A DNA stretch of 32,314 nt from an uncultured beta proteobacterium. Its GTDB lineage: Bacteria; Pseudomonadota; Gammaproteobacteria; Burkholderiales; Burkholderiaceae_C. The DNA lies in assembly GCA_903960915.1 (NCBI GenBank), contig CAJCCO010000102.1, forward strand, positions 1-32,314, given 5' to 3'. Positions 8,541 through 16,956 of the stretch are shown here, piece by piece. Each line of letters opens with the position of its first letter. The stretch's first letter is position 1. Position numbers and translations under genes: made by a program. Under the pieces are notes generated by a model, which was given only the letters and a program-made list of their open reading frames with translations, was not told the origin of the DNA and searched no databases.

Positions 8541-9768
8541 GGCAATCAACCACAAAGCTCACGACGGTGGCGCATGAACCCCCTATGTTCAGGGTCTGGA
8601 TACGTTGCGCGCCTTCAATCTGGCAAGCCCCGGCCTGGCCAGTGACTTGTTGGGCCGCATCAAACAACATGCGCGCACCAGTGGCGCCCACCGGATGCCC
8701 GCCCCCGATCAGCCCACCGCTCATATTGATGGGGCAACGGCCACCCGCTTCAATCGAGCCGTCCTCCACCGCTTGCCAGCTTTGACCGGGAGCTGTGAGG
8801 CCCAGGTGATCAATGGCCATGTACTCGGTGGTGGTGAAGCAGTCGTGGGTTTCTACGCCCTGCATGGCTTCAATGCCAGACACACCCGCACGCCGCCAGG
8901 CATCTTCAATGGTGTCGCGCACGTGGGGAAACACATAACTGGCCTGCGCACTGCGGATAAATTTATCTTTCAGCCGCAGGCCTGCGTTGCGGTGTCCCCA
9001 GCCGGCAATGCGTGGCAGTTTGTCCAGCGATGTGCTGCGCCCTAGCGCATGGGCCTGGGCAAAGCGCGCTGAGGCCAAGACCACTGCGCAGGCACCATCG
9101 GTGATCTGGCCGCAGTCCTGGCGGCGGGTGCCAGGCTCAATCACCGGGTTGGCCAGGTCGTCGTCCGTGAAGCTCAGCGCATCAAATTGCCAGTGGCGCG
9201 TCTGGGCCAGCGGGTTGTTTTTGGCATGTTGGTAGTTCAGCTCGGCAATGCGGTTTAAGTGCCGGCGATCCAGCCCGTAGCGCCGTTCGTACTCTTGCGC
9301 CAACAGGCCAAAGGCAGCGGGCCACATGAACTTGCAGTCAATGTCTTCGTGACCCTGCCATGCGGCGGCATTTTGATTTTTCGAGGCCTGGTCACCGGGT
9401 AAATTCTTGAATTCTTCTACCCCCAAAACCAGCACGCAGTCATAGCGGCCGGCCTCAATTTCAGCCATGGCTGAAAGGATGCCCAGGGAAGACGAGGCAC
9501 AGGCGCCCTCATGCCGCATGGCTGGCACGCCCCACAACTCGGGCACCATTTGCGCCACCATGGCGCCCAAGTGCGCTTGCTGACGCTGCATCTCACCAAA
9601 GGCGTTGCCCACATGAATGCTTTGCACGGCCGAGGGTGCCAAATGGCAGGCCTCCAGCGCACCCAGCGTGGCCTCGCGCGTCATGTCTGAAATATCCAGA
9701 CCTTGACGCGACCAGGCGCGTGAAAAATCGGTTTGGTATCCACCCAGTATGTAGACGGGTTCACGCAT
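8533..9768 (-). CDS. SCP-x-type thiolase / acetyl-CoA acetyltransferase
   Basis: A 411-residue thiolase of the sterol-carrier-protein-x (SCP2) type rather than the classical FadA/AtoB type. The nucleophile is C90 in HEGACASSS, HDCFT at 308-312 replaces the classical NEAFA, the His base is H358 in GGGHPVGATG, and the C-terminal Cys is C399 in IGGSCA. SCP-x thiolases act on branched or ring-derived 3-ketoacyl-CoAs in bile acid, sterol and terpenoid breakdown, so a bulky substrate is suggested (inference). The start ATG has a strong AGGAG site 7 nt upstream, located inside the end of the flavoprotein gene (8-nt overlap). The same operon also has a classical thiolase at its end. Confidence 0.87.
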   Translation of the reverse strand: MREPVYILGGYQTDFSRAWSRQGLDISDMTREATLGALEACHLAPSAVQSIHVGNAFGEMQRQQAHLGAMVAQMVPELWGVPAMRHEGACASSSLGILSAMAEIEAGRYDCVLVLGVEEFKNLPGDQASKNQNAAAWQGHEDIDCKFMWPAAFGLLAQEYERRYGLDRRHLNRIAELNYQHAKNNPLAQTRHWQFDALSFTDDDLANPVIEPGTRRQDCGQITDGACAVVLASARFAQAHALGRSTSLDKLPRIAGWGHRNAGLRLKDKFIRSAQASYVFPHVRDTIEDAWRRAGVSGIEAMQGVETHDCFTTTEYMAIDHLGLTAPGQSWQAVEDGSIEAGGRCPINMSGGLIGGGHPVGATGARMLFDAAQQVTGQAGACQIEGAQRIQTLNIGGSCATVVSFVVDCHG

Positions 9769-10753
9769 GGTTATCTCCTGAAAGTTGCCAAGGCAAGCCC
9801 TGGATGCGGGTCATGGCTTGCTGGTACTGTTGCACCAACTGGTCCACCACCAGGGCCACGGGTTGCACCGACCGGATGGTGCCCAGGCCCTGTCCTGCGG
9901 CCCAGACATCGGTCCATTTCTTGCCGGCAAAGGACTGGTTGCTGTCGTATTGGCGGCCCGGTGCATCGGGCATGTTGTCTGGGTCCAGCCCATTGGCCCG
10001 TAGCGACGGTTTTAGCCAGCTGGCGGGTGTGCCGGTCACGCCAGCGCTGACGACGAGGTCGTCAACCGTGGCCTCCACCAGCATTTTTTTGTAGTCATCC
10101 GGGGCCATGCTTTCGGTGGTGGCAATAAAGCGCGTGCCCATGTAAACCAGATCAGCGCCGCTGGCGACTGCACCCGCCACTCCCCAGCCGTCGCAAATGC
10201 CACCACCCACAATCACATACCCATCGTAAAAATCGCGCACTGCACTGACAAAAGCAAAAGGGGATAAAAAGCCGGTGTGGCCACCCGCACCCGCGCAGAC
10301 GCAGGCCAGGCCGTCGGCGCCAGCGGCAATGGCTTTTTTGGCCAGACCGAGGGAGATCACATCAGCAATCACCAGGCCGCCGTAGGCATGCACCACGTCA
10401 ATGGCGGGCTTGGGGCTTCCCAGAGCGGTCACGACGATGGGGGGCTTGAACCTGGCCACCAGTTCCAGGTCTTCAGCAAGCCGGGTGTTTGACGAATGCG
10501 TGACCAGATTGGCGCACCAGGGCCCCAGTGTGGCTGTGGGCTGTGCGTCACGCGCCTGGGCCAGACCTTCGGTGATTTGCTTCATCCATTGCGCCAGCTC
10601 GCTGATGGGCCGCGCATTGGGCGTTGGAAAAGCCCCAATGATGCCGGCCTTGCAGGCTTGCAGCACCAACTCGGGGCCAGAAATAAGAAACATCGGCGCA
10701 GCAACAACAGGCAGGCGCAGCTGAAAAGGAGGGGGGTGAGCAGAAAATTTCAT
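9761..10753 (-). CDS. Nitronate monooxygenase-like FMN enzyme
   Basis: A 330-residue TIM-barrel flavoprotein of the 2-nitropropane dioxygenase/nitronate monooxygenase family (enoyl reductase FabK-like fold). The N-terminal PVVAAPMF at 15-22, the FMN and catalytic loop CAGAGGHTG at 153-161 with H159, and the phosphate-binding GGGIC at 182-186 are all visible. Members oxidise nitronates or reduce enoyl/quinone substrates. In this operon no nitro substrate is implied, so a role in handling an oxidised or unsaturated CoA intermediate is possible but unproven. It starts 2 nt after the hydrolase stop and overlaps the thiolase by 8 nt. Confidence 0.87.
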   Translation of the reverse strand: MKFSAHPPPFQLRLPVVAAPMFLISGPELVLQACKAGIIGAFPTPNARPISELAQWMKQITEGLAQARDAQPTATLGPWCANLVTHSSNTRLAEDLELVARFKPPIVVTALGSPKPAIDVVHAYGGLVIADVISLGLAKKAIAAGADGLACVCAGAGGHTGFLSPFAFVSAVRDFYDGYVIVGGGICDGWGVAGAVASGADLVYMGTRFIATTESMAPDDYKKMLVEATVDDLVVSAGVTGTPASWLKPSLRANGLDPDNMPDAPGRQYDSNQSFAGKKWTDVWAAGQGLGTIRSVQPVALVVDQLVQQYQQAMTRIQGLPWQLSGDNHA

Positions 10754-10755
10754 GC

Positions 10756-11487
10756 CTATAAGGGAGAAGTGGAGGGAGTGAGTTGACTCGCCAGGCCCAG
10801 TAACAGCTGGGCCAAGCGCGGCGCTTGTTCAAGGGGCGATTGGTGGCCGGTGTCTTCAAGCCAATGAAGTTCGGCGCCCGGAATCAGCGAGGCCAGATCG
10901 CGCGACAGGGCGGGGGGCGTTACCTGGTCTTGTTGACCACACACCACCAGCACAGTTTGCGTCAGCTGGGACAAGAGTTGGCGGTGGTCGGCCCGCGCCA
11001 TGATGGCCCTGGTTTGGCGAATGGCGGCGTCAGCACCCACGGCATGCATCATGCGTCGCATGCCTTCAACCCGGGCCGCATCCGCCAGGCTGTCGGGATG
11101 CAGGCTGAATGGGATGATGCCCTCCACCGTGCGTTCAAAATTGCGTTGCAGTGCAGCGATTGTTTTTTCACGCACCACAAGCGTCTCAGGTGTTTCTGTC
11201 TGGGCCGCGGTGTCCAGCAACATGACGCCCTGAAAGTGTGGGCCGTGGCGGGCAAGCAGTTCCATGGCGACGTAGCCCCCCATCGAAAATCCGCAGACCA
11301 GCATGACCGTACCAGGGGCGACATCCTGCACCTGGGTCCAGGCATCTTCTGCCATGCCGGCAATCGAGTCTTGCGTCAGCACATCAGCAATGCGAACATC
11401 CATAGCGGGCGCCAGCAGGGGCAGCAGCGCATCCCAGATGGCAGCCGTGTTGAACATGCCGGGAATCAGCAGCAGCACAGGCTTCAT
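10756..11487 (-). CDS. Alpha/beta hydrolase
   Basis: A 243-residue alpha/beta-hydrolase fold protein. The nucleophile elbow GFSMGG places S68, with the acid D187 (CGQQDQVTPP) and base H215 (EDTGHQSPLEQ) in the expected order. PGMFNT at 9-14 lies where the oxyanion-hole loop is expected. There is no signal peptide, so it should be cytoplasmic. It may hydrolyse an ester, lactone or thioester made in the pathway, or a C-C bond in a ring-cleavage product; the sequence does not decide. It is coupled to the ligase gene through an ATGA overlap. Confidence 0.85.
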   Translation of the reverse strand: MKPVLLLIPGMFNTAAIWDALLPLLAPAMDVRIADVLTQDSIAGMAEDAWTQVQDVAPGTVMLVCGFSMGGYVAMELLARHGPHFQGVMLLDTAAQTETPETLVVREKTIAALQRNFERTVEGIIPFSLHPDSLADAARVEGMRRMMHAVGADAAIRQTRAIMARADHRQLLSQLTQTVLVVCGQQDQVTPPALSRDLASLIPGAELHWLEDTGHQSPLEQAPRLAQLLLGLASQLTPSTSPL

Positions 11488-13223
11488 GCCTCGCCCTTCG
11501 ACAGATGTTTGGCTTGTTCACGCAGCTCGCGTTTGAGAATTTTTCCCACCGGATTTCTCGGTATTGCCGCGAGGGGGAGTAGGTACTCCGGCAGTTTGTA
11601 AGCGGCCACACGCTGTTGCTCACGAAGAAACTTAACCAGCTGTTCCAGAGACACCTCGTGGCCTTCAAGCGGTACCACGCAGGCACAAATCTTTTCACCC
11701 AAAATGTGATCGGGCACACCCACCACAGCGACCTCGCGCACACCGGGGCATGCGGCCAGCAAGCCCTCTATTTCTTCGCTGCTGATGTTGACGCCGCCGC
11801 GGATCACCAGGTCCTTGGAGCGGCCCACGTAGCGGTAGTACTGGAGTTGGTCGCCGGCAATTTCGAACAGATCGCCGGTGCAGTAAAAACCTTGCGCGTC
11901 GAAAGTGCGCGCGGTCACCTCGGGCGCCCTGAAATAGCCGGAAAACACGGTAGGCCCTGAGAAACGTAACTCGCCCACCTGCGCGGCCTGTGTGATGTCC
12001 TCTCCCGTCGTCAGGTCGACCAGGCGGGTCTTGATCTTGCGGGTGGTGGAAATATGCCAATTAAAACCGTCTACGCCAGCTCTTGGAAAGTACTGTGAGC
12101 GAAGGCCGGGGTCTGGAATGTCGAGGTCGCTGCCCGACAAGGCTGCGCCTTCGTTCGAACCAAAATAATTAACGATTTGCACGCCATATTTTTCTGCAAA
12201 GCCTTTCACCATCCAGTCAGACAAGGGGGCCGAGCCCGAGCCCATGCGGCGCAGTCGCTTGAAATCGATGCCAGCCAGCAAGGTCTCGTCTTGCAGCAGC
12301 ATGTTCAAAATGGCCGGTGCTGCCAGGGTGAAGTCAATGCGCTCCTCGCGCAACTGTTTCAGAAAGATGGACAAGTTGAAGGGGTGGTGCTGCACCACGG
12401 TGCCGCCCAAAGCCAGCCAGGCGGCCAGGGCGGTAGACAGCCCGGACATGTTGACAAAAGGAAACGGGTTGAGCAAACGCGCCCCGGGTTTCAGCTCGGC
12501 GGCCTCTATGACGTTGGGCGGCACGATTAACCACTCGTTGTGGCTGCGCGGCACCCCTTTGGGGGCCGCTTCGGTGCCCGAGGTCCAGCAAACACTGAAC
12601 ACATCGTTGGCCGTAACGGCTGCCTCAATCTCTGCTTGCGTCAGTGTGGCGTGCAACTCGGGCGTCATCTTGACAGGCATGAGCGCCTCGATGGACTGCA
12701 CGCCCTCAGACGCCTGCGGACCCCAGGCCAGAACCTTGCGCAGACTGGGGTGCGCTTGGCTGAGTTGCTGGTACATGGCGGCGGCATGGTGGCCTTGGCC
12801 GGATTTGCCAATGTGCGTGAAGGTCAGTACCGCAGCGGCCTTGGTGATGGACAGTACATGCGACAGCTCATGCTCGCGGTACTGAACAGGCACAGGGGTC
12901 ACGATCAGCCCCAACCGGGCACAGGCCATGTAGGCCAAATACTGCTCCACACTGTTGGGCAGGTGCAGCACCACAATATCGTCGCGCCGCAGGCCTTGCG
13001 CATGCAGCACGGTGCTGAAACGGTCTATCTCGTCGCCCAGTTCATCCCAGGTCAGGCGGCGTGGCGCGCCGTGGGCAAAGTCGCTGCGGTTGCAGGCGTC
13101 CACCACCGCTTCGGTGTGGGGGTGGGCCGCCCGGTTATGTACGAACTGGTCCCACAAGGTTTTGTGGCCCCACCAACCGGCGCGGGTGTATTGCTCTATC
13201 TTTTCCGGGCTGACCAACACCAT
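11484..13223 (-). CDS. AMP-forming acyl-CoA synthetase/ligase
   Basis: A 579-residue class I adenylate-forming enzyme. The ATP loop WTSGTEAAPKGV is at 213-224, slightly off the usual SGTTGxPKG; YFGSNEG at 353-359, YCTGD at 447-451, the hinge GRSKDLVIRGG at 467-477, and the adenylation lysine K561 in NPVGK follow in order. It activates a carboxylic acid to its CoA thioester through an acyl-AMP. The start is the ATG one base after the oxygenase 2 stop; the open frame to 13511 runs inside that gene and is not used. It likely activates the acid formed from oxygenase cleavage and aldehyde oxidation. The acid cannot be named; chain form and ring content are unknown. Confidence 0.9.
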   Translation of the reverse strand: MVLVSPEKIEQYTRAGWWGHKTLWDQFVHNRAAHPHTEAVVDACNRSDFAHGAPRRLTWDELGDEIDRFSTVLHAQGLRRDDIVVLHLPNSVEQYLAYMACARLGLIVTPVPVQYREHELSHVLSITKAAAVLTFTHIGKSGQGHHAAAMYQQLSQAHPSLRKVLAWGPQASEGVQSIEALMPVKMTPELHATLTQAEIEAAVTANDVFSVCWTSGTEAAPKGVPRSHNEWLIVPPNVIEAAELKPGARLLNPFPFVNMSGLSTALAAWLALGGTVVQHHPFNLSIFLKQLREERIDFTLAAPAILNMLLQDETLLAGIDFKRLRRMGSGSAPLSDWMVKGFAEKYGVQIVNYFGSNEGAALSGSDLDIPDPGLRSQYFPRAGVDGFNWHISTTRKIKTRLVDLTTGEDITQAAQVGELRFSGPTVFSGYFRAPEVTARTFDAQGFYCTGDLFEIAGDQLQYYRYVGRSKDLVIRGGVNISSEEIEGLLAACPGVREVAVVGVPDHILGEKICACVVPLEGHEVSLEQLVKFLREQQRVAAYKLPEYLLPLAAIPRNPVGKILKRELREQAKHLSKGEA

Positions 13224-13224
13224 G

Positions 13225-14670
13225 TCAGTAGCCCCGCGCCAAGCGTTCGCCGCTGACCCAGGTGGAGTGGAAGCCGTTGGGAACCCGGCGCGGCAAGCGA
13301 ATGCGGCATACCGGCCCTTTGGCGATATCGCTGGCATCAAAGATGGTGACCCAGGAGGTCTTGCTTTCATCGTCCCACATGAAGCCCACCAAGTAGCCAT
13401 CGTCCTCGGCTTTCCAATTGTCTTTGGGTGCAAAGGGTGCTTCGCTGAACCATTTGTTGACCCCCGCGTGGTAGGTGGTGCAGGTGTCGCGCTCCAGGTC
13501 GTAGCGGGCAAAACCGCAGAACCGAGGGTCTTCGGCCCGGCTCTGTCGGGCCATCAGCACATTCCAGGAATAACGCGTTTTGTAGCCCTGCATCCAGGAG
13601 TTGATGACTGGGAATTCCTGGTTCACGATGTCGTCAATCACCCGCTCTCGGGTCTGGCCTGTGCGCAGGTTGAAGCGCCACTCGTAAAAGATGAAGTCAT
13701 GCTCCAGACTGGCCAGCATTTTGGGGAACTTCTCCACGTCCACCTGGCCGCGCAAGTCGGTGGGCAAACGGAAGGGCGTGCCTGTCATCACAATTTCTGT
13801 ACCGCCCTGGCCGTCGTCCTCTTCCCAGGCGTTGGAGACGTGGTACATGTAGGTGGGGCTGGCTTCAAACCAGCGAATCTGGTCTGGTGTTCCGTGGCGT
13901 GGCACCACGCCAAAGCGGGACGGCAGGGTATGGTGAAACTTGAGTTTGTGTCGCCCGGCGGCAAAGGCGTCCATGTCATAAAACAGGGGCAGATCATGCA
14001 AGATGGTGTAGTTGGGCGTGATCGCCATGTCATGCGGCAACCTTGGCCCTGGCAACTGAACCGGCATGAAGGTCTGGAGCTTTCCAAAACGGTCCATCAC
14101 CCCGTAGTGCATATACGGCGCCTCTTTGCCATAGGCGAAAAACAGGAACTCGCCCGTGCGTTCATCGACCTTGGAATGTGCCGAGATTGGCAGGCCTTGC
14201 AGGCGCGGGTCTAGTTCGAGCTTTCCGATGGTTGACAAGTCGTCTGGCCGGCACTGGTAAACCGAGCCACCCAAGTACCACATTGAGAGCAGATTGCCGG
14301 CATAAAACTTGATGTCGGTGTTGGAGGTGTTCTTGATCGGCATATCGGGCCGGTCCTTGCGTGGGGGGTCTTTGATGCCCTGCCACAAAGCGCCGCCGGC
14401 GTTGATTTCCTCTTGCAGGCTGTCGGTCATGACCCAGCGGTTTTGGTAAACCGCGCGGCCGTGCTCGAAACGTACCGCGTGCAACATGCCGTCGCCATCA
14501 AACCAGTGGTAGCGCCCGGGTGCCTCAAAGCGGCGGTTGGGCCCGTTGCGCACATACATGCCTGTGAGGTCTTTGGGAATTTCGCCCTCAATGTCCGTCA
14601 GCTCTAGCGTGAGCTCGGAATCTATTGGCGCAAAGCCACCGTTGAGCACTGGAATTTCATTAAAGCCCAT
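13225..14670 (-). CDS. Carotenoid oxygenase family dioxygenase 2 (carotenoid/lignostilbene cleavage type)
   Basis: A 481-residue carotenoid cleavage oxygenase paralogue. Fe ligands H165 (SAHSK), H213 (LPHDM), H277 (MYHVSN) and H468 (GFHSTW) are intact, as are GRYHWFDGDGMLH at 52-64 and EAPFAPK at 410-416. At the place where stilbene cleavers have the HAGK lysine it reads YAGN (N126), and K100 sits roughly where their active-site tyrosine is expected, by my eye alignment. This suggests a substrate different from that of oxygenase 1 and from phenolic stilbenes. The ATG has a strong GGAG site. It lies 11 nt after the PaaN gene, whose product could oxidise its aldehyde product. Confidence 0.92.
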   Translation of the reverse strand: MGFNEIPVLNGGFAPIDSELTLELTDIEGEIPKDLTGMYVRNGPNRRFEAPGRYHWFDGDGMLHAVRFEHGRAVYQNRWVMTDSLQEEINAGGALWQGIKDPPRKDRPDMPIKNTSNTDIKFYAGNLLSMWYLGGSVYQCRPDDLSTIGKLELDPRLQGLPISAHSKVDERTGEFLFFAYGKEAPYMHYGVMDRFGKLQTFMPVQLPGPRLPHDMAITPNYTILHDLPLFYDMDAFAAGRHKLKFHHTLPSRFGVVPRHGTPDQIRWFEASPTYMYHVSNAWEEDDGQGGTEIVMTGTPFRLPTDLRGQVDVEKFPKMLASLEHDFIFYEWRFNLRTGQTRERVIDDIVNQEFPVINSWMQGYKTRYSWNVLMARQSRAEDPRFCGFARYDLERDTCTTYHAGVNKWFSEAPFAPKDNWKAEDDGYLVGFMWDDESKTSWVTIFDASDIAKGPVCRIRLPRRVPNGFHSTWVSGERLARGY

Positions 14671-14681
14671 GGCTATCTCCT

Positions 14682-16415
14682 TCAGGTTTGAATGGGGGGT
14701 GGGTGATCAGAACGGGCCGGGCGGCGTGACTGACTGACGCAAAAGCGGTTAGCCACAAACGCCAGGTGGGTGAGTGCCGCATTGCCCGCCGGGTTCAGTC
14801 CCGTGACGTGGAAGTCACTGTAGGCGGCTGCAAAATTCAGGGGCATGGCGCCTGTCAGGTTGATGGTGAGCTGCGCGCCAGCGCGGGCATAGGCTTGTTC
14901 TGCCTGAGCCACAAAGTCGTCATCGGTAGAGTAGACAAAGGCCGTGAGTCCACCAAATTCATGGGCATCACGGCTGGCGTGAGCCAACGCCGCCTGCCCG
15001 TCTTCGCAGGCAATGACGAAGCTGATGGGGCCAAAGCGTTCTTCACCGTAAAGATCGCGCTCCTGGGGCGTGACCTGCAGCATCAGCGGTGAGCTGGTGC
15101 GGGCGTGGGGAAAATCGGGGTGGCCGTAGGTTTTTGGCGCCAGCAGTATTTGCCCGCGTGCAGCGCCCGCAACCGCCATGTGGTCTAACAGTTTGAGGGT
15201 CTGTGGTGACTGGATGGTGGCCAGAATCATCGAGGCCTTCTTGGGGTCTTGCGTCAGCGCAGCAACGGACTGGGCCAAACGCTTGGCCACCTCATTCAGG
15301 CTGACCATGCCACCTGGCGTTTTAACGCCGGCAGCTGGGACATAAATGTTTTGTGGACTGGTGCACATCTGGGCGCTGAACAGGCACAGCGTGGTGGCCA
15401 GACTTCGCAGCACGGCATCCAGGTCATGAACCGACTCGAGCACCACGGTGTTGCACCCGGCGGTTTCTGTATAGCTCAGTGCGGGGTGCGCGTTGCGCTC
15501 CACCCACTGGCCAAACTGGACGCTGCCCGTGAAGTCAACAATGGCTGTTTTGGGATGTTTGACCAACAGTTTGCCAATCGGGTTGGCGCTGTTGTCGGTG
15601 GCCATGGTGACCAAATTGGGGTCAAACCCTGCCGCTTTGAGCACCTGGCGGAACACCCGCACGGAAATTGCCATGGGCAGCACGGTGGCTGGGTGGGGTT
15701 TGACAATCACGGCGTTGCCGGTTGCCAAACTGGCCATCATGGACGGCCAGGCATTCCAGGTGGGGAAACTCGCACACGAAAAACAGACCGCTACGCCGCG
15801 TGGCACCAGGCGGTAGGTCTTGTCCAACACAATCTTGCTCTGCCCAAATTGGCGCTCCCAGCGGGCGTGCGGCGCAATGCTGTGCATGGCCTGGTGGGCA
15901 TAGACCAAGGCCTCTATGGCGCGGTCTAGCGCGTTCACACCGGAGCCTGCATAGGCCATGTTGAAACTTTGCCCGGCTGTGTGCATCACCGACTGGGCAA
16001 TTTCGAACAAATGGTTTTGAAAAATTTGATCAACCACCTCCATCAACACCCCAATGCGGGTGTCGACACTGGCCGCCGACCAGGCACCGATGGCGCGCTG
16101 ACCGGCATCAAACAATGCATCCAGATCAGCCTGCGGGTAGCTTATGCCCAGGGGCTGCTGCGTGTACGGTGAGACCTCTTCGCCCCAGTCACCCCGTTCG
16201 CCATGTTCCCCGGGTTGATCCAGAGCAAAACGACGTGTTTGGGCACCGCCCAGGTGGGCGTTGAAGTCCGCAAGCCCGTGCGCCTGGGCAGCGGCTGCAT
16301 CGGGGTATTTGTCAGGCATGTCTGGAAACGGGCTCCAGCAATGGCGACTCGCACAAGCCGCTTGCGCCTGGGTAAACCGGAGCTTGTGCTGCTCAAAATA
16401 GTGCGCTGGGTTCAT
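14682..16415 (-). CDS. paaN: PaaN-like aldehyde dehydrogenase
   Basis: A 577-residue aldehyde dehydrogenase superfamily protein most like the PaaN type, which is longer than ordinary ALDHs (about 490) because of an N-terminal extension of about 80 residues. The cofactor region FPTWNAWPSMMASLATGNAVIVKPHP spans about 217-242 in two pieces, the general-base Glu is E317 in YTETAGCN, and the nucleophile C351 is in FSAQMCTSPQN. In phenylacetate work PaaN was named as a ring-opening semialdehyde dehydrogenase. No other paa genes are here, so it more likely oxidises the aldehyde released by the oxygenases. The start overlaps the lipocalin-like gene's stop as ATGA. Confidence 0.85.
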   Translation of the reverse strand: MNPAHYFEQHKLRFTQAQAACASRHCWSPFPDMPDKYPDAAAAQAHGLADFNAHLGGAQTRRFALDQPGEHGERGDWGEEVSPYTQQPLGISYPQADLDALFDAGQRAIGAWSAASVDTRIGVLMEVVDQIFQNHLFEIAQSVMHTAGQSFNMAYAGSGVNALDRAIEALVYAHQAMHSIAPHARWERQFGQSKIVLDKTYRLVPRGVAVCFSCASFPTWNAWPSMMASLATGNAVIVKPHPATVLPMAISVRVFRQVLKAAGFDPNLVTMATDNSANPIGKLLVKHPKTAIVDFTGSVQFGQWVERNAHPALSYTETAGCNTVVLESVHDLDAVLRSLATTLCLFSAQMCTSPQNIYVPAAGVKTPGGMVSLNEVAKRLAQSVAALTQDPKKASMILATIQSPQTLKLLDHMAVAGAARGQILLAPKTYGHPDFPHARTSSPLMLQVTPQERDLYGEERFGPISFVIACEDGQAALAHASRDAHEFGGLTAFVYSTDDDFVAQAEQAYARAGAQLTINLTGAMPLNFAAAYSDFHVTGLNPAGNAALTHLAFVANRFCVSQSRRPARSDHPPPIQT

Positions 16416-16888
16416 GGGGCGGGGGCGATAGTTACATCGCTTCTCTGCCAGACCAGGCGGTGGTGGCGGGCCACGGACGTACCGGGCACGGTGTCGGAGG
16501 CGGACAGTGTCAACCTGCCGTCTCCGGCAAAAGCCACATTGCGTACCTGCTGACTGCCTACAAAATTGGGGTTGAGTGCGTGCGTCACGCGGTGCACCAC
16601 CTGCTGCTGGCCGTCCACAGTTTGGAGGTGGTAGCGCCCCGCGTACTGAAAAAAGGTTTCGAACGCCGCCAGTCGCTCCGCCACCGGGGCGCTGCGCACG
16701 CTTTCAGAAGACAGGTGGGGCCGGTTGGCGCTGGCAATGCAAGCACTCATGGTGCCGTCGTGGGTGTAGCAGATCAGGCCGCTGGCGTCTGCGCCAAACG
16801 GCAAACTGGCCGGGCGTCCATCGCTGTAGGTGATGTCCCATCGAACCAGATGCCATGTCCCAAGCAGTGGGTTGTCTGTGTTGCCCAA
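16412..16888 (-). CDS. Lipocalin-like domain protein
   Basis: A 158-residue protein of the lipocalin-like family often written as Lipocalin_5: LLGTWHLVRWD near 8-18, SDGRPASLPFG near 22-32, then GLICYTHDGTMSA near 37-49. No signal peptide is seen, so it is expected in the cytoplasm. Members are small beta-barrels found beside hydrophobic-substrate catabolic genes; a carrier or isomerase-like job is a guess. The start is TTG, chosen because AGGAG lies 7 nt upstream and the family sequence begins there; no ATG in this frame fits. It is the first gene of the operon, about 33 nt after the predicted transcription start. Confidence 0.8.
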   Translation of the reverse strand: MGNTDNPLLGTWHLVRWDITYSDGRPASLPFGADASGLICYTHDGTMSACIASANRPHLSSESVRSAPVAERLAAFETFFQYAGRYHLQTVDGQQQVVHRVTHALNPNFVGSQQVRNVAFAGDGRLTLSASDTVPGTSVARHHRLVWQRSDVTIAPAP

Positions 16889-16916
16889 AAGGTGTCTCCT
16901 GTCCGCATTACTTTCT

Positions 16917-16928
16917 TAAGTGAACTTA
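16917..16928. promoter_or_regulatory. Possible operator palindrome at the catabolic promoter
   Basis: TAAGT-GA-ACTTA is a perfect 5-bp-arm inverted repeat that ends on the last base of the predicted -10 box and covers the predicted start site. A protein bound here would block transcription. The tandem HxlR protein encoded in the operon is the nearest candidate, but no binding evidence exists. Confidence 0.35.
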
Positions 16929-16956
16929 TGCTAACGAGCGAAACCAGCTTTGACAA
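16928..16956 (-). promoter_or_regulatory. Sigma70-like promoter of the catabolic operon
   Basis: On the minus strand TTGTCA (-35, 16956-16951) and TAGCAT (-10, 16933-16928) are separated by 17 bp. Transcription would start near 16921, giving a leader of about 33 nt before the TTG start of the lipocalin-like gene. Immediately downstream, overlapping the -10 edge, is the palindrome TAAGTGAACTTA. Confidence 0.55.

Noticed and set aside
12955..14214. 419-codon plus-strand open frame
   Set aside because: Antisense to the ligase and oxygenase 2 genes, both with complete motifs; typical long shadow frame in GC-rich DNA.
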